Part shown: positions 1 to 7,923 of the stretch, one piece after another | Layout: every line of letters begins with the position of its first letter | Numbering within the stretch: position 1 is the stretch's first letter | NCBI GenBank assembly: GCA_029782225.1 | Contig: JAKOVF010000138.1 | Span: forward strand, 1-64,000 | DNA: 64,000 bases | Source: Chloroflexota bacterium | Lineage (GTDB): Bacteria; Chloroflexota; Anaerolineae; Anaerolineales; Villigracilaceae | Direction: 5' to 3' | The notes under the pieces: model-generated | The model's database searches: none | Told to the model about the DNA's origin: nothing | Seen by the model: the letters and a program-made list of their open reading frames with translations, nothing else | Made by a program: the position numbers and the translations under genes

Positions 1-1
1 T

Positions 2-1192
2 CACCAATTGACATTGAGAGATGGCGACTGTTTTCTATATTTGTATGTGAATAACAAGAGAAGTGTTCTTTACCCAGAGCGTGTTGGTGGTTCAGTGGAT
101 TTCACAATCATACCGACAGAGCAAGTTGCAGACATTGAGTTGGATCCCATTACTCATGAGCCAGTAGCATATACGATTTCAGCAAGGGTAATGTGGGATC
201 AAGGAAGAAGGCAATATAACTATACCCAAATCGTAACAGCAGATAGTATTGTAACACAAGCTGAAGGAGACGTACCACTAGATTTGAAGGTAGGCGAGCA
301 ACCAAATTTGTGGGGTTTCATACCGATAATACATTTTAAGAATGAGGCGGAAGAGACACAATTATTCGGTAACTCGGAGTTGGAAGCAGTAGAGCCGTAT
401 TTCAAGGCGTACCACGACGTGATGTTACATGCTTTGCAAGGTTCAAAGATGCATTCAACTCCAAGGATGAAGTTACAGTTAAAGGATGTTAGCGGCTTCC
501 TTAAAAATAATTTCCCTGAAGCGTGGGAAAGTATTCAGCAAGGTCGACCAGCGAGAATTGATTTAACAGGTCATGAGCTTTTAATCTTTACCAATGAAGA
601 GGATGCATCGTTTATTGAGGTTAGTTCAGCGATAGGTGATGCGGGGTCATTGTTAGAGTTGTTATTTTACTGTATTGTTGATGTGTCCGAAGTGCCCGAG
701 TTTGCATTTGGTGTGCACACTCCAAGTTCGCATGCGAGTGTAACAGAGCAATATCCGTTGTTAATTAGGCGTGTTGCTCGTAAACGTGAGATGGTAACAG
801 AAAGTTGGCAGCAATTTGCACGTATGGTATTGGCAATGCATTCGCAGGTAACAGGGAAGAGGTTCAAGGACTATTCAGTAGCGTTAGCATGGGATGAAGT
901 AATCGAGCGAGACGAAGAGCAATATGCAAGGGTACTTAATTTGCTCACGCAGGCAATTAATACTGCAGTGATGGGTGGCTTCATGAGTATGGATGCGGCT
1001 GTCGATTTGTTGAGCGAGTATGTAGACACCATGCAAGGCTATGTTTCAGACAATGAAGAGCTTCCGGGCGAGCGTGAAAGGATAATAAGGAGTTGGATAT
1101 TACGACAGCGGCTTGAAGAAAACGCTGGGATGAATGCACAATTAGAGGAGATCAATAAGGCGATAGAAGAGGCACGTAATGAGCTGGCGTGA
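2..1192 (+). CDS. Phage portal protein, 5' end outside the window
   Basis: The reading frame is open to the left edge, so the N-terminus is missing and the TTG at position 8 need not be the true start. The visible 396 or so residues resemble SPP1 gp6-type portal proteins. A typical stretch is GFIPIIHFKN (about 40% of the way in), followed by an acidic segment (FGNSELEAVEPYFKAYHDV) of the kind portal proteins carry before their long helices; the C-terminus is charged and helical. Portals form the dodecameric ring at the capsid vertex through which DNA is packed. The next gene overlaps by 14 bases and looks like a head-morphogenesis protein, the usual portal neighbour. Base composition is clearly AT-richer than everything after position 1700. 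The family call is from sequence pattern only; the phage origin is more certain than the subfamily. Confidence 0.7.
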   Translation, partial: HQLTLRDGDCFLYLYVNNKRSVLYPERVGGSVDFTIIPTEQVADIELDPITHEPVAYTISARVMWDQGRRQYNYTQIVTADSIVTQAEGDVPLDLKVGEQPNLWGFIPIIHFKNEAEETQLFGNSELEAVEPYFKAYHDVMLHALQGSKMHSTPRMKLQLKDVSGFLKNNFPEAWESIQQGRPARIDLTGHELLIFTNEEDASFIEVSSAIGDAGSLLELLFYCIVDVSEVPEFAFGVHTPSSHASVTEQYPLLIRRVARKREMVTESWQQFARMVLAMHSQVTGKRFKDYSVALAWDEVIERDEEQYARVLNLLTQAINTAVMGGFMSMDAAVDLLSEYVDTMQGYVSDNEELPGERERIIRSWILRQRLEENAGMNAQLEEINKAIEEARNELA

Positions 1193-1703
1193 TGATTTGA
1201 AGCGTTTCAATGGGCCGTATTATAGGTGGGCACTTGAAAACAGGCGAAAGTTTCTTACTACCGAGTTAGCCACAGAAAAGGCATTAGCAAAAGAATTGGA
1301 AGGGTTAGTCGAAGACTTGAGCATGTCTATAGAAAAAATGCCACTTGATGTTGGAGCACAGATGAAGTATGTCCGAGAAGGGCTGAAGGATTTCGCCAAA
1401 GCATTGGATGGGAAGCAAAGGGGTGTTATCAGTAAAGGTATTGAGAATGCAGTAGGCATTGGGGTTGAGTATAACGAGAAAGTTAGTGCGGATTTACTCC
1501 TAAAGGTGTTCCCTGAAGTAGCTGGAAAAATACAAAATGTGTTTGGTTCAGTGCAAGAAGAAGTAATTAAAGCGATGTGGAATCGCAGACTGGGTGGTTT
1601 GTATTTAAGCGATAGGATTTGGAATATAACTGGCGATACCACAGAGGCGATAGGTAGGATATTAACAGCAGGGATAGCAGAAAACATGTTTGCCATGTCA
1701 TAA
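1179..1703 (+). pseudogene. Truncated phage head-morphogenesis (minor capsid) protein
   Basis: This frame starts with an ATG inside the end of the portal gene, a typical translational coupling in head modules. The N-terminal part is charged and helical. The segment around residues 135-168 ([17 protein letters not shown], then [11 protein letters not shown]) matches the pattern seen in SPP1 gp7/Mu gpF-like minor head proteins, where a glycine-rich turn and further domains would follow. Instead the frame ends after about six unrelated residues (NMFAMS), because the DNA switches to chromosomal sequence at about 1685. The product would lack its C-terminal part. Assignment to the gp7/MuF group is an inference from the neighbour and the motif; truncation is seen directly. 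Confidence 0.5.
1680..1692. other. Junction between phage-like DNA and chromosomal DNA
   Basis: The plus-strand phage frame stops looking like its family at about 1682, and the minus-strand mutarotase frame stops looking like its family at about 1688. Both changes coincide with a change from AT-rich to more GC-rich codon usage. No integrase, tRNA or repeated att core is visible at the point. It can be a real prophage remnant or deletion scar, or an assembly chimera. Confidence 0.6.
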
Positions 1704-2038
1704 ATGTCAAAGCGATCGATGCGTTGGATCGGAGGAGTGTTCGGCCAGTGCTTGTCAATGGCCTGCCGGTACGAAGCTTCCACCGCCGGATCCAGCTGGT
1801 CGCCTGCGACTGCACACATCATGATCAGTGGGCTATCGACATAGGTATCCAAGGCAAAAAGAGGCAGGATGGCGTCCAGCAAATCCGGGATCTTCAAGCC
1901 ATCTGCGCGCAACACACGTTGTCCGTGGGTTTCCCCTGGAAAGTGCGCATCGGCCAGTACAATTTCATCTCCATGCCCCATGCGGTGCAAGACTGCCAGT
2001 AATTCGGGAGAAATCAATGGGGATATTCCAATCAGCAT
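1688..2038 (-). pseudogene. fucU: FucU/RbsD-family sugar mutarotase, C-terminus lost
   Basis: The minus-strand frame from the ATG at 2038 gives about 117 residues closely resembling L-fucose mutarotase Fuc[25 protein letters not shown] and RADGL near the N-terminus, LDPAVEASY in the middle and RIDRFDIYD near the end. FucU proteins are about 140 residues; the last 23 or so, including the conserved tail that binds sugar in the neighbouring subunit, are replaced by translated phage-like DNA that runs on without a stop to 1220. The enzyme interconverts anomers of fucose or ribose, which fits its place as last gene of the sugar ABC operon read from the same strand. As it stands it is broken; whether in the cell or only in the assembly is open. 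RbsD is the alternative family name. Confidence 0.7.
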
Positions 2039-2175
2039 AACTTGTTACTCCTTTCCTGAGCCAGGCCGACTGCACCGCGTAATGAATCCGCTTCGGTCGG
2101 GCCACAGCCTTGGAACTCTTCAATGCACTTGATACAAAAAGACAATATTCCTCGCATCATTGCCACTAACAAGGC

Positions 2176-2213
2176 GTGGACGGCCCACGCATGAAAAAGC
2201 ACAGACCGTCCAC
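2176..2213 (-). terminator. Hairpin between sugar-binding protein gene and fucU
   Basis: GTGGACGG at 2176-2183 pairs with CCGTCCAC at 2206-2213, an 8-bp perfect stem. There is no T-run on the minus strand, so it is more likely an mRNA-stabilising or partially terminating hairpin behind the highly expressed binding-protein gene than a full terminator. Confidence 0.3.
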
Positions 2214-2235
2214 TTTGAACTTCTTCCTGGAAAGA

Positions 2236-3291
2236 CTAGTAGAGCACGTTCTTGGCGTCCTGAGAATCAATGTTGTCCTTGGTCACCATGAGGAAGCCAG
2301 TGTCCACATAGGCTTCAACCGTCTTCCCACCGAAGGCGGCATCATAAGCAGTCTTGACTCCCAAGTAACCCATGTTGTAGGAGCTTTGAACAGCAATCGC
2401 GTTGAGGGTGCCATCCTTAACCATGCCAGCCAAAACACTATTGCCATCGAAACCAATCGCAACGATCTTTCCTGAGAGTCCGGCTTGCTGGATCGCCTTG
2501 CCCATGCCAATGGCGGTTGGCTCATTGGCGCCGAAAATACCGACCAGGTCCGGGTTGGCCTGGAGCACGTTCGTGGTCTGGTTGAGGGCGGTGGGCATGT
2601 CCGCATTAGAGTATTGGGTCTCTAGAAGCGTAAACTTCGAATTCGCCTTAATGTAGTCATTAAACCCGCCTACGCGCCCAATTTCAGATCCTACACCAGC
2701 CACATAGGACATAACCTGAATTTTGCCTTCAGTTATACCCTTCGCTTTGAGAGCATCAATCATCGCCTTGGCGCAAGCCTCACCCGCTGCCTTGTTGTCG
2801 GTTGCAAGGAACGATACATACTGGGAGGGGTCACCATCGAGCTTCGAGTCGATAATGACGACGGGGATACCAGCGTCCTTGGCATCTTTTACTGCCGGCT
2901 GGAGGGCGGTTACATCCGAAGGGGCAAGCACAATCGCCTTGACGCCGCGATCAATCGCGCTCTCGACGATGTTGATCTCTTCGTTGATGTTGCTCTCGGA
3001 CTGGGCACCCAGGAAGGTGACAGAGAGCTTTGGAGTCTGCCCCTGAAGCTCTTTCTGAGCAGCCATGGCACCCGTCTGCACATTCTGCCAGAAACTAGAG
3101 TTGCCAGTCTTGACGATGACCGCAATCTCCCCCCCCTCTGCAGGCTGCGGCTGGGCGGTAACTTCGACGATCTGTGTTTGCACAACTGTCTTTTCGATGA
3201 CTTGCGGTGTTGCCGTAGCGCCGCCGCATCCTGCCAAGACTAGAGAAACAGCCATGAAGAGGCTTGCCAGAGCGAACAGTTTCTTATTCAT
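2236..3291 (-). CDS. Sugar ABC transporter substrate-binding lipoprotein (RbsB-like)
   Basis: This is a periplasmic-binding-protein-type sugar receptor of the ribose/galactose group, tethered outside the membrane as a lipoprotein. The start chosen is the ATG at 3291, which has an AAGGAG ribosome site about nine bases upstream; an in-frame upstream start at 3315 lacks one. A hydrophobic signal ends in the lipobox LVLAGC, followed by a short T/Q-rich linker. The mature part shows the two-lobe pattern of Peripla_BP_4 proteins: a first strand IAVIVKTGNSSFW, AIVLAPSDVTALQPAVKDA, then IPVVIIDSKLDGD and, in the second lobe, GIFGANEPTAIGMGKAI and IVAIGFDGN. Length is normal for the family. It is the third transporter gene of the operon, after ATPase and permease. 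The sugar is not determined; the neighbouring fucU suggests fucose, ribose or a similar monosaccharide. Confidence 0.9.
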   Translation of the reverse strand: MNKKLFALASLFMAVSLVLAGCGGATATPQVIEKTVVQTQIVEVTAQPQPAEGGEIAVIVKTGNSSFWQNVQTGAMAAQKELQGQTPKLSVTFLGAQSESNINEEINIVESAIDRGVKAIVLAPSDVTALQPAVKDAKDAGIPVVIIDSKLDGDPSQYVSFLATDNKAAGEACAKAMIDALKAKGITEGKIQVMSYVAGVGSEIGRVGGFNDYIKANSKFTLLETQYSNADMPTALNQTTNVLQANPDLVGIFGANEPTAIGMGKAIQQAGLSGKIVAIGFDGNSVLAGMVKDGTLNAIAVQSSYNMGYLGVKTAYDAAFGGKTVEAYVDTGFLMVTKDNIDSQDAKNVLY

Positions 3292-3428
3292 TTTATTTCT
3301 TCTCCTTAGAATCACTTAGTTGATTGAACAGATCATAGTAGCGTAGATGATGGTTTATTGTGTGAAACAAACACCTCCTCTCCGAACCGAATCAAAATGG
3401 GAATTGCGATTTCTCGATCTTTCATTTC

Positions 3429-4445
3429 TCACTTTCGGCCTTTTAGCTGGTCAATCGTCACAGCACCGATGACCACGAGGCCGATAACGATCTGCTGCAT
3501 GAAGTAATTCGCACCTTGCATGGTGAGTCCCACCGTTAATATTCCGATGATAAAAGATCCGATCACTGTTCCGCCTACCGAGCCCACGCCGCCCATAAGA
3601 CTGGTGCCGCCAATGACGGCGGCGGCAATTGCGTTCATCTCGTAGCCAATTGCGCTGTTAGGTTGGGATGTGGTCATCCGCGAGGCGAGGATGATGCCGA
3701 CCAGGGCCGCAAGCAAGCCACAGAAAATGTAGTTGATGATCTTGACCTGGTGGATCCTGATCCCGGCCAGCCGCGCTGCCTCTTCATTCGATCCCACAGC
3801 ATAGGTGTACCTGCCAAGCCGCGTTTTACTGAGGATGAAGGAAAAGATGATTGCCACTGCGATCATGATGAGCACCGGGTAGGATATGCCGGGGAATTTT
3901 GGCCCAGTCCTGAAGATGGCGTCGTTACCCAGCGTCCCAAAACCTTCCGGTGCCGGCCACGCGTTGGCATTCGTAATGGTGAGTGCGACCCCTCGGGCGA
4001 CCATCATCATGCCGAGCGTTGCGATGAACGGCGGCAGCTTCAATTTGGTAATCATCAGTCCGTTAAGGAAACCGCTTGCAACTCCGACAAGCAATCCAAT
4101 GATCATGCTGAGCCAAATGGGGACCCCGGCAAGGGCAACCATTACGGCGATGGTGCCGGACAGGGCAACGACTGATCCGATGGAGAGATCGATACCGCCC
4201 GTGATAATCGTGAAGGTCACACCGATACCCATGAGGGTGATCGCGCTGGTCTGCAGCGCCAGAGAGAGAACACTCCGCATGGTGAAAAAATTATTGGCCG
4301 TTATTGAGAAAACAGTAAACAACACAACAACCGCGATGTAGCGAATAAACTTGTCAACAGCCAGACCGCGTCTTGCAGATGTTTCCCTGATGTCAGGGAC
4401 GTCAGCCTTATCCTTGCCGATGTGTTTCGTTGTCGTCTCTCTCAT
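3429..4445 (-). CDS. Sugar ABC transporter permease (RbsC-like)
   Basis: A 338-residue integral membrane protein of the RbsC/BPD_transp_2 family forming the translocation channel for the imported sugar. About ten hydrophobic segments can be seen after a charged cytoplasmic N-terminus of some 30 residues. Family hallmarks are GIGVTFTIITGGIDLSIGS in the third hydrophobic region, GNDAIFRTGP in an external loop, and the ABC-contact loop around NEEAARLAGIRIHQVK. The N-terminal ATG overlaps the preceding ATPase-remnant frame by four bases, so the two were translationally coupled. It lies between the ATPase and binding-protein genes, the usual order in ribose-type operons. Confidence 0.9.
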   Translation of the reverse strand: MRETTTKHIGKDKADVPDIRETSARRGLAVDKFIRYIAVVVLFTVFSITANNFFTMRSVLSLALQTSAITLMGIGVTFTIITGGIDLSIGSVVALSGTIAVMVALAGVPIWLSMIIGLLVGVASGFLNGLMITKLKLPPFIATLGMMMVARGVALTITNANAWPAPEGFGTLGNDAIFRTGPKFPGISYPVLIMIAVAIIFSFILSKTRLGRYTYAVGSNEEAARLAGIRIHQVKIINYIFCGLLAALVGIILASRMTTSQPNSAIGYEMNAIAAAVIGGTSLMGGVGSVGGTVIGSFIIGILTVGLTMQGANYFMQQIVIGLVVIGAVTIDQLKGRK

Positions 4446-4678
4446 GGTTGCTCTTTCCTTATATTTAGTCTTTGCCCTGACACTGGTGTGTCCTTTTGAG
4501 TTGAAGTACCGAGTCCGGCAGCGTAGTTGAGCACTTTATTTGGCGTCGTTTCAGCGCTGCTGAGCGTTGCCGCGAGGCTCCCCTGGTGGAGCCCTAGGAG
4601 GCGATCTGCCAAGCTGATTATCTCGGGCAGATCGGAGGAGACCAGGGTGATACCCCTGCCCTCGCGCGCATCAATCAA
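4442..4678 (-). pseudogene. Remnant of the C-terminal half of a RbsA-type ATPase
   Basis: A 78-residue frame starting with TTG overlaps the end of the complete ATPase gene by eight bases. Its first 50 residues match the very end of the second nucleotide-binding domain of RbsA-type proteins: GITLVSSDLPEIISLADRLLG (H-loop region in variant form) followed by a helix and NYAAGL. Walker A, the signature motif and Walker B of that domain are all absent. The simplest reading is an internal deletion that removed most of a second ATPase domain and left a short out-of-frame tail that keeps the permease start coupled. A tiny independent accessory protein is possible but has no support. Confidence 0.6.
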
Positions 4679-5471
4679 CCGCTACATCGGGAAAGTCATT
4701 ACGGGCGCCAACTATATAGGCCACCACCCGCTCGCGGAACTCGTGAATATCACCGGCGACGGGATAGTCACAGACCTTGCGTCCGTGACGCAACACTATC
4801 ATTCGGTCGCTCACCTGGTAGATATCTTCCAAGCGGTGACTGATGACGATGATGGAACAGCCCTGCGCCTTGAGCTCCCGCACCAGATCGAGTACCTTGT
4901 CAATGGCTGCCACACTTAGAGCGGCTGTAGGCTCGTCCATGATGATGACCTTTGCGTCGAAAGCCGTCGCCCGGGCAATGGCCACCGACTGGCGCTGGCC
5001 ACCGGACAGGCTCTCCACATCCAAGCGCACGGAGGAGATGTCAATCTTGAGACGATCTAGCAGGCGTCGCGTCTCTTGTTCCATGTGACGCTGGTCCATC
5101 ACATCAAACATGCCTAGTTGTGCAGAAATCACTTCCCGTCCCAGGAAAACATTGGCGGCCACATCAAGGTGGTTGACAAGGGCCAAATCCTGATACACCA
5201 TCTCGATACCTAGGTGGCGCGCACTCAAAGGATCGCTAATATGTACCTTCTTGCCTTCGATGAAGATCTCTCCTTCATCAGGGATGTAGGCCCCGCTGAG
5301 AACCTTCATCAGCGTAGATTTGCCGGCGGCGTTGTCGCCCACCAACCCCAATACTTCGTTGTGCTGCAATTCCAGGTCTACCCCGCGCAGCGCCCGGACA
5401 GCAGCAAAGCTCTTCTTGATGTTCCGCATTTCCACGACTGGAGTGACTTCTGTCATAGGTTTCATAGCCAT
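4671..5471 (-). CDS. Sugar ABC transporter ATP-binding protein, single domain (FrcA-like)
   Basis: A 266-residue ATPase powering sugar import. It has one complete nucleotide-binding domain: Walker [10 protein letters not shown] at about residues 45-53, Q-loop in MVYQDLAL, signature LSGGQRQ, Walker B VIIMDEP and switch histidine in VISHR. Typical RbsA proteins have two such domains in about 500 residues, whereas FrcA-type proteins have one, in about 260, and act as homodimers; this sequence resembles FrcA closely ([26 protein letters not shown]). It is the first gene of the transporter unit, with its ATG 68 bases downstream (in transcription direction) of a palindromic operator. A decayed second ATPase domain follows it directly, suggesting that the operon once carried more ATPase sequence. 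Confidence 0.9.
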   Translation of the reverse strand: MAMKPMTEVTPVVEMRNIKKSFAAVRALRGVDLELQHNEVLGLVGDNAAGKSTLMKVLSGAYIPDEGEIFIEGKKVHISDPLSARHLGIEMVYQDLALVNHLDVAANVFLGREVISAQLGMFDVMDQRHMEQETRRLLDRLKIDISSVRLDVESLSGGQRQSVAIARATAFDAKVIIMDEPTAALSVAAIDKVLDLVRELKAQGCSIIVISHRLEDIYQVSDRMIVLRHGRKVCDYPVAGDIHEFRERVVAYIVGARNDFPDVAVD

Positions 5472-5539
5472 TGCTGAATAACTCCTGATCTTTTACTTCA
5501 TCCTTTTTATGAGATTGATTTGACATAGAATTGATGTGT

Positions 5540-5555
5540 ATGGTAACGTTACCAT
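5540..5555. promoter_or_regulatory. LacI-type operator before the sugar transporter genes
   Basis: The perfect 16-base palindrome ATGGTAACGTTACCAT lies between lacI and the ATPase gene. It has the central CG and the TGGTAACGTTACCA shape of LacI/PurR-family operators and shares the GGTAACGTTACC core with a site before lacI. On the minus strand a TTGCTC (5565-5560) could serve as -35, which would put the palindrome between -35 and -10. Confidence 0.8.
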
Positions 5556-5582
5556 GCCTGAGCAAAAAAAATTGGGGTTCGT

Positions 5583-6590
5583 TCAATCGCCGTTATTCGG
5601 ACCGGCAGATCCGCGTTCTATGATTTCGGCAGGCAAAACAAGTTTTTGGTATCCTCCATTGAACTCCCCTGAAATACGTTTCAGCAGGAGCTCGGTCGCT
5701 ATTCGCCCCATCTCATAGGCTGGCTGTTCGACAAAAGTTAGAAAAGGCGCCACCAGCATCGATTCAGGAAAATCATCAAATGCAACAACGGAGACATCAC
5801 CGGGCACATTAATCCGGAGATCACGCAAAGCTTTAATGATCCCAATCGCAATAAAGTTATTGGCACCAAATATGGCCGTCGGCTTTGACGATTGCGTCAT
5901 CGCCTGCTGGGTGAATTCATAACCACTCTGTTGGACAAATGCCCCATAATAAACCTGCTCATTGTCCCCCAGGCCAGATTCGATCAATGCTCGCCGATAT
6001 CCAGCTACACGGTCGACTGAAGTAGAAACATCCTTGGGCCCAGTAATCATGACAATCCGTTTATGTCCCAAACCAATCAATAGCTTTACCAGGCGGTAGG
6101 CGCCATCTTCTGAGTCAGATCGCACCGAGTCGATTTTTACGCCTGAAACGCGGCGATCGAGCGCCACGACATTAATATTATTTGATAATAAGAACTTGAT
6201 TGTTTTAACATTCCCACATGAAGGAACTAAGAGTACGCCATCCACCTGTCTTTGTGCCAAAAGGTTGGCATAATTTTCTTCCTTCGCTTCAGATTCATCA
6301 GAATTGCAATAAATCACTGTGTAATTGGAAGCGCCTGCTGCATCCTCAACCCCCCTAGCCATCAATGTAAAATATGGATTCGTGATATCGGTGACCACGA
6401 GTGCCAACGTTTTCGTGCGCTTTGAGCGGAGGCCGCGGGCTAATGTATTTGGAACGTACCCCAGTTCTTTCACCACCGCTTCGACACGTTCTCGGGTAGC
6501 CTGGCTGATATAACCCGAATTATTAATCACCCGGGAGACCGTGATCGGTGCAACACCTGCTCGCTTTGCTACGTCAAGTACCGTTGGCAT
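5583..6590 (-). CDS. LacI-family transcriptional regulator
   Basis: A 335-residue repressor of the LacI/GalR family. Residues 1-50 form the DNA-binding head: helix-turn-helix TVLDVAKRAGVAPITVSRV and the hinge-helix region GYVPNTLARGL, followed by the sugar-binding core beginning TLALVVTDITNPYF. The core keeps the family order of strands (VDGVLLVPSC, GHKRIVMITGP, AIFGANNFIAIG, VSVVAFDDFPES, FVEQPAYEMG). It is the first gene of the unit and is followed by the transporter genes on the same strand. Operators before itself (6631-6657) and before the ATPase gene (5540-5555) indicate autoregulation and control of sugar uptake, with the sugar as probable inducer. Confidence 0.95.
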   Translation of the reverse strand: MPTVLDVAKRAGVAPITVSRVINNSGYISQATRERVEAVVKELGYVPNTLARGLRSKRTKTLALVVTDITNPYFTLMARGVEDAAGASNYTVIYCNSDESEAKEENYANLLAQRQVDGVLLVPSCGNVKTIKFLLSNNINVVALDRRVSGVKIDSVRSDSEDGAYRLVKLLIGLGHKRIVMITGPKDVSTSVDRVAGYRRALIESGLGDNEQVYYGAFVQQSGYEFTQQAMTQSSKPTAIFGANNFIAIGIIKALRDLRINVPGDVSVVAFDDFPESMLVAPFLTFVEQPAYEMGRIATELLLKRISGEFNGGYQKLVLPAEIIERGSAGPNNGD

Positions 6591-6630
6591 TTCGATTTAG
6601 CTCATCAAATCATTGATTGACCAAGGAATG

Positions 6631-6688
6631 TGACAACGTTATCAGGGTAACGTTACCATATTTTTGCACTTTTTTTCACATTTGTCAA
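6631..6688 (-). promoter_or_regulatory. lacI promoter with tandem operators
   Basis: On the minus strand a TTGACA lies at 6688-6683 and an AT-rich -10 region follows at about 6664-6658. The perfect palindrome GGTAACGTTACC sits at 6646-6657, on the -10/start region, and the imperfect palindrome TGACAACGTTATCA sits at 6631-6644. The AACGTT cores of the two sites are 14 bases apart (6637-6642 and 6649-6655 region), so two dimers could bind nearly side by side and block transcription of lacI. Confidence 0.7.
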
Positions 6689-6719
6689 GAGGGACTCTTA
6701 AACGATCTGATCGTGTGCC

Positions 6720-6753
6720 CCATCAACTTCGGACGGTGTTGCAGCGCCTCCGC
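6720..6753 (-). pseudogene. Short copy of a yifB/comM 3' end
   Basis: On the minus strand this stretch translates as EALQHRPKLMG, and the DNA matches the end of the intact comM/yifB gene at 17101-17134 (EALQYRPKLM) with about three differences in 32 bases. Nothing else of that gene is recognisable around it. It is a relic or a carried-over gene end; too short to be functional. Confidence 0.55.
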
Positions 6754-6761
6754 TCGAGCGA

Positions 6762-6809
6762 GCGGGCCTCAAGCCCGCATCGCCCACACCGACACTCGGA
6801 GTGCCGGTG
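6762..6809. repeat. Two adjacent hairpins in the lacI/nitrilase gap
   Basis: GCGGGC at 6762-6767 pairs with GCCCGC at 6773-6778. CACCG/CGGTG flank CACTC/GAGTG at 6787-6809, making a second, longer stem with one mismatch. They look like an intergenic palindromic repeat; neither has the T-run of a terminator. Confidence 0.4.
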
Positions 6810-7007
6810 CGCTGGTGGTTTCTGAGACGTAATCCTTGATGAGCAGGTTGTAAACTCCTGTCCTGTATCTTTATCCCAACCGCATCAGCGCCATACTGGC
6901 GAAAGCGAATACGGAGTTTTTCATGAGCTGCTGCTTTGGCAAATGTGGAATGAAAAAAATAGAACGAGTGACGACATTGCGCCACCCGTTTGACTCCGTG
7001 ATAATTT
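6810..7007. other. Intergenic stretch without recognised features
   Basis: Downstream of the nitrilase gene and upstream of lacI. Frames crossing it (for example on the minus strand down from 6985) have no start signal or family resemblance. No terminator for the peptide operon is obvious. Confidence 0.4.
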
Positions 7008-7913
7008 TTATTTCTGATTCAGTTCGCGATGGAACTTGAGATCACCCAATTGCTGAAAGCTGCCTTCCGGTAATTTGCCGTTTCCATACACTGGAAACGT
7101 ATGTCCCGAGTCGCGCAGCTGTTTGAGCGTTTGCCCCAACCCCAATGTTCCAAATTCACGCGTGCGGGTGGTGTGATCGAGATCGATCATCTCGGTCATA
7201 AAGGTTTGACTCGTGCCGACTTCCTGCAAGATACGTCCATCCGGGTCGATGATCGTGGAACGCCCGCCACCCCATTCGCCGATGCCGTTGATGCTGAAAA
7301 AATAACACTGATTGAACAAGGCGTTCGCGCGCGCCATCACCAATTCGAGTGGACGATCAGATGTAGGGGTGAGTGTCGGTTGAATGATCACTTCTGCGCC
7401 CATCCATGCCAGTTGGCGAGAGACTTCGGGGTACCACATGTCATAGCAAATACACAAACCAAAACGCCCCATGTTCGGAATATCGAACACGCAAAACGAA
7501 TCGCCTGCTGTTGTCCCAGCTTCATAGGGCAGCCACGGGAACATCTTGCGATACTTTGCCACGATATCGCCATCTGGTGAGATCACGACTGAGGTGTTGT
7601 ATAACTTATCATCTTCAGTTTCCCACATCGAGCCGGGGATCAACCAGCGCCGGGCTTTGCGTGCCACTTCACATAATCGATCCGTTTGTGGCCCGGGAAC
7701 GGGTCCGCTATTTTTCTTCCACCAGTCTTTATTTTCCGGTGTCACAAATTGAACGAGCCCCGGCACGACCAGTTCGTGGAACACGATCATGTTCACCCAC
7801 GGAAACTGTTTCTGGATATTCAACGTGAGATCAGACATTTTCCCGAAGGTCGCATCCGCGTCCCAACGCGCAACTGACATTTGTACTCCGGCGATACCGA
7901 ATAAACGACTCAT
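7008..7913 (-). CDS. Nitrilase-superfamily amidohydrolase
   Basis: A 301-residue carbon-nitrogen hydrolase that would cleave an amide or nitrile bond in the cytoplasm. The catalytic triad of the family is complete: Glu47 in FHELVVPG, Lys123 in YRKMFPW, and Cys156 in CYDMWYPE. The start is the ATG at 7913 with GAGGAG seven bases before it; an upstream in-frame start is less likely. The gene begins 10 bases after the OppF/DppF-like ATPase gene ends, so it is the last gene of the peptide-type transporter operon. Its substrate may therefore be what the transporter brings in, for example a short amide or modified peptide. Sequences such as aliphatic amidase or formamidase are the closest subfamilies by feel; the exact substrate is not readable. 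Confidence 0.9.
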   Translation of the reverse strand: MSRLFGIAGVQMSVARWDADATFGKMSDLTLNIQKQFPWVNMIVFHELVVPGLVQFVTPENKDWWKKNSGPVPGPQTDRLCEVARKARRWLIPGSMWETEDDKLYNTSVVISPDGDIVAKYRKMFPWLPYEAGTTAGDSFCVFDIPNMGRFGLCICYDMWYPEVSRQLAWMGAEVIIQPTLTPTSDRPLELVMARANALFNQCYFFSINGIGEWGGGRSTIIDPDGRILQEVGTSQTFMTEMIDLDHTTRTREFGTLGLGQTLKQLRDSGHTFPVYGNGKLPEGSFQQLGDLKFHRELNQK

Positions 7914-7923
7914 GGATAACTCC

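Noticed and set aside
1220-1690. Minus-strand extension of the fucU frame as a real C-terminal domain
   Set aside because: This part is antisense to the phage head gene, with Ser/Pro/Thr-rich composition typical of a shadow frame.
4442-5471. Single two-domain RbsA gene split by one sequencing error
   Set aside because: A one- or two-base correction cannot restore it, because most of the second domain including Walker A, signature and Walker B is missing.
6698-6985. A 95-residue minus-strand frame between lacI and the nitrilase gene
   Set aside because: No start signal or family match; part of it is the comM-end copy and the hairpins.
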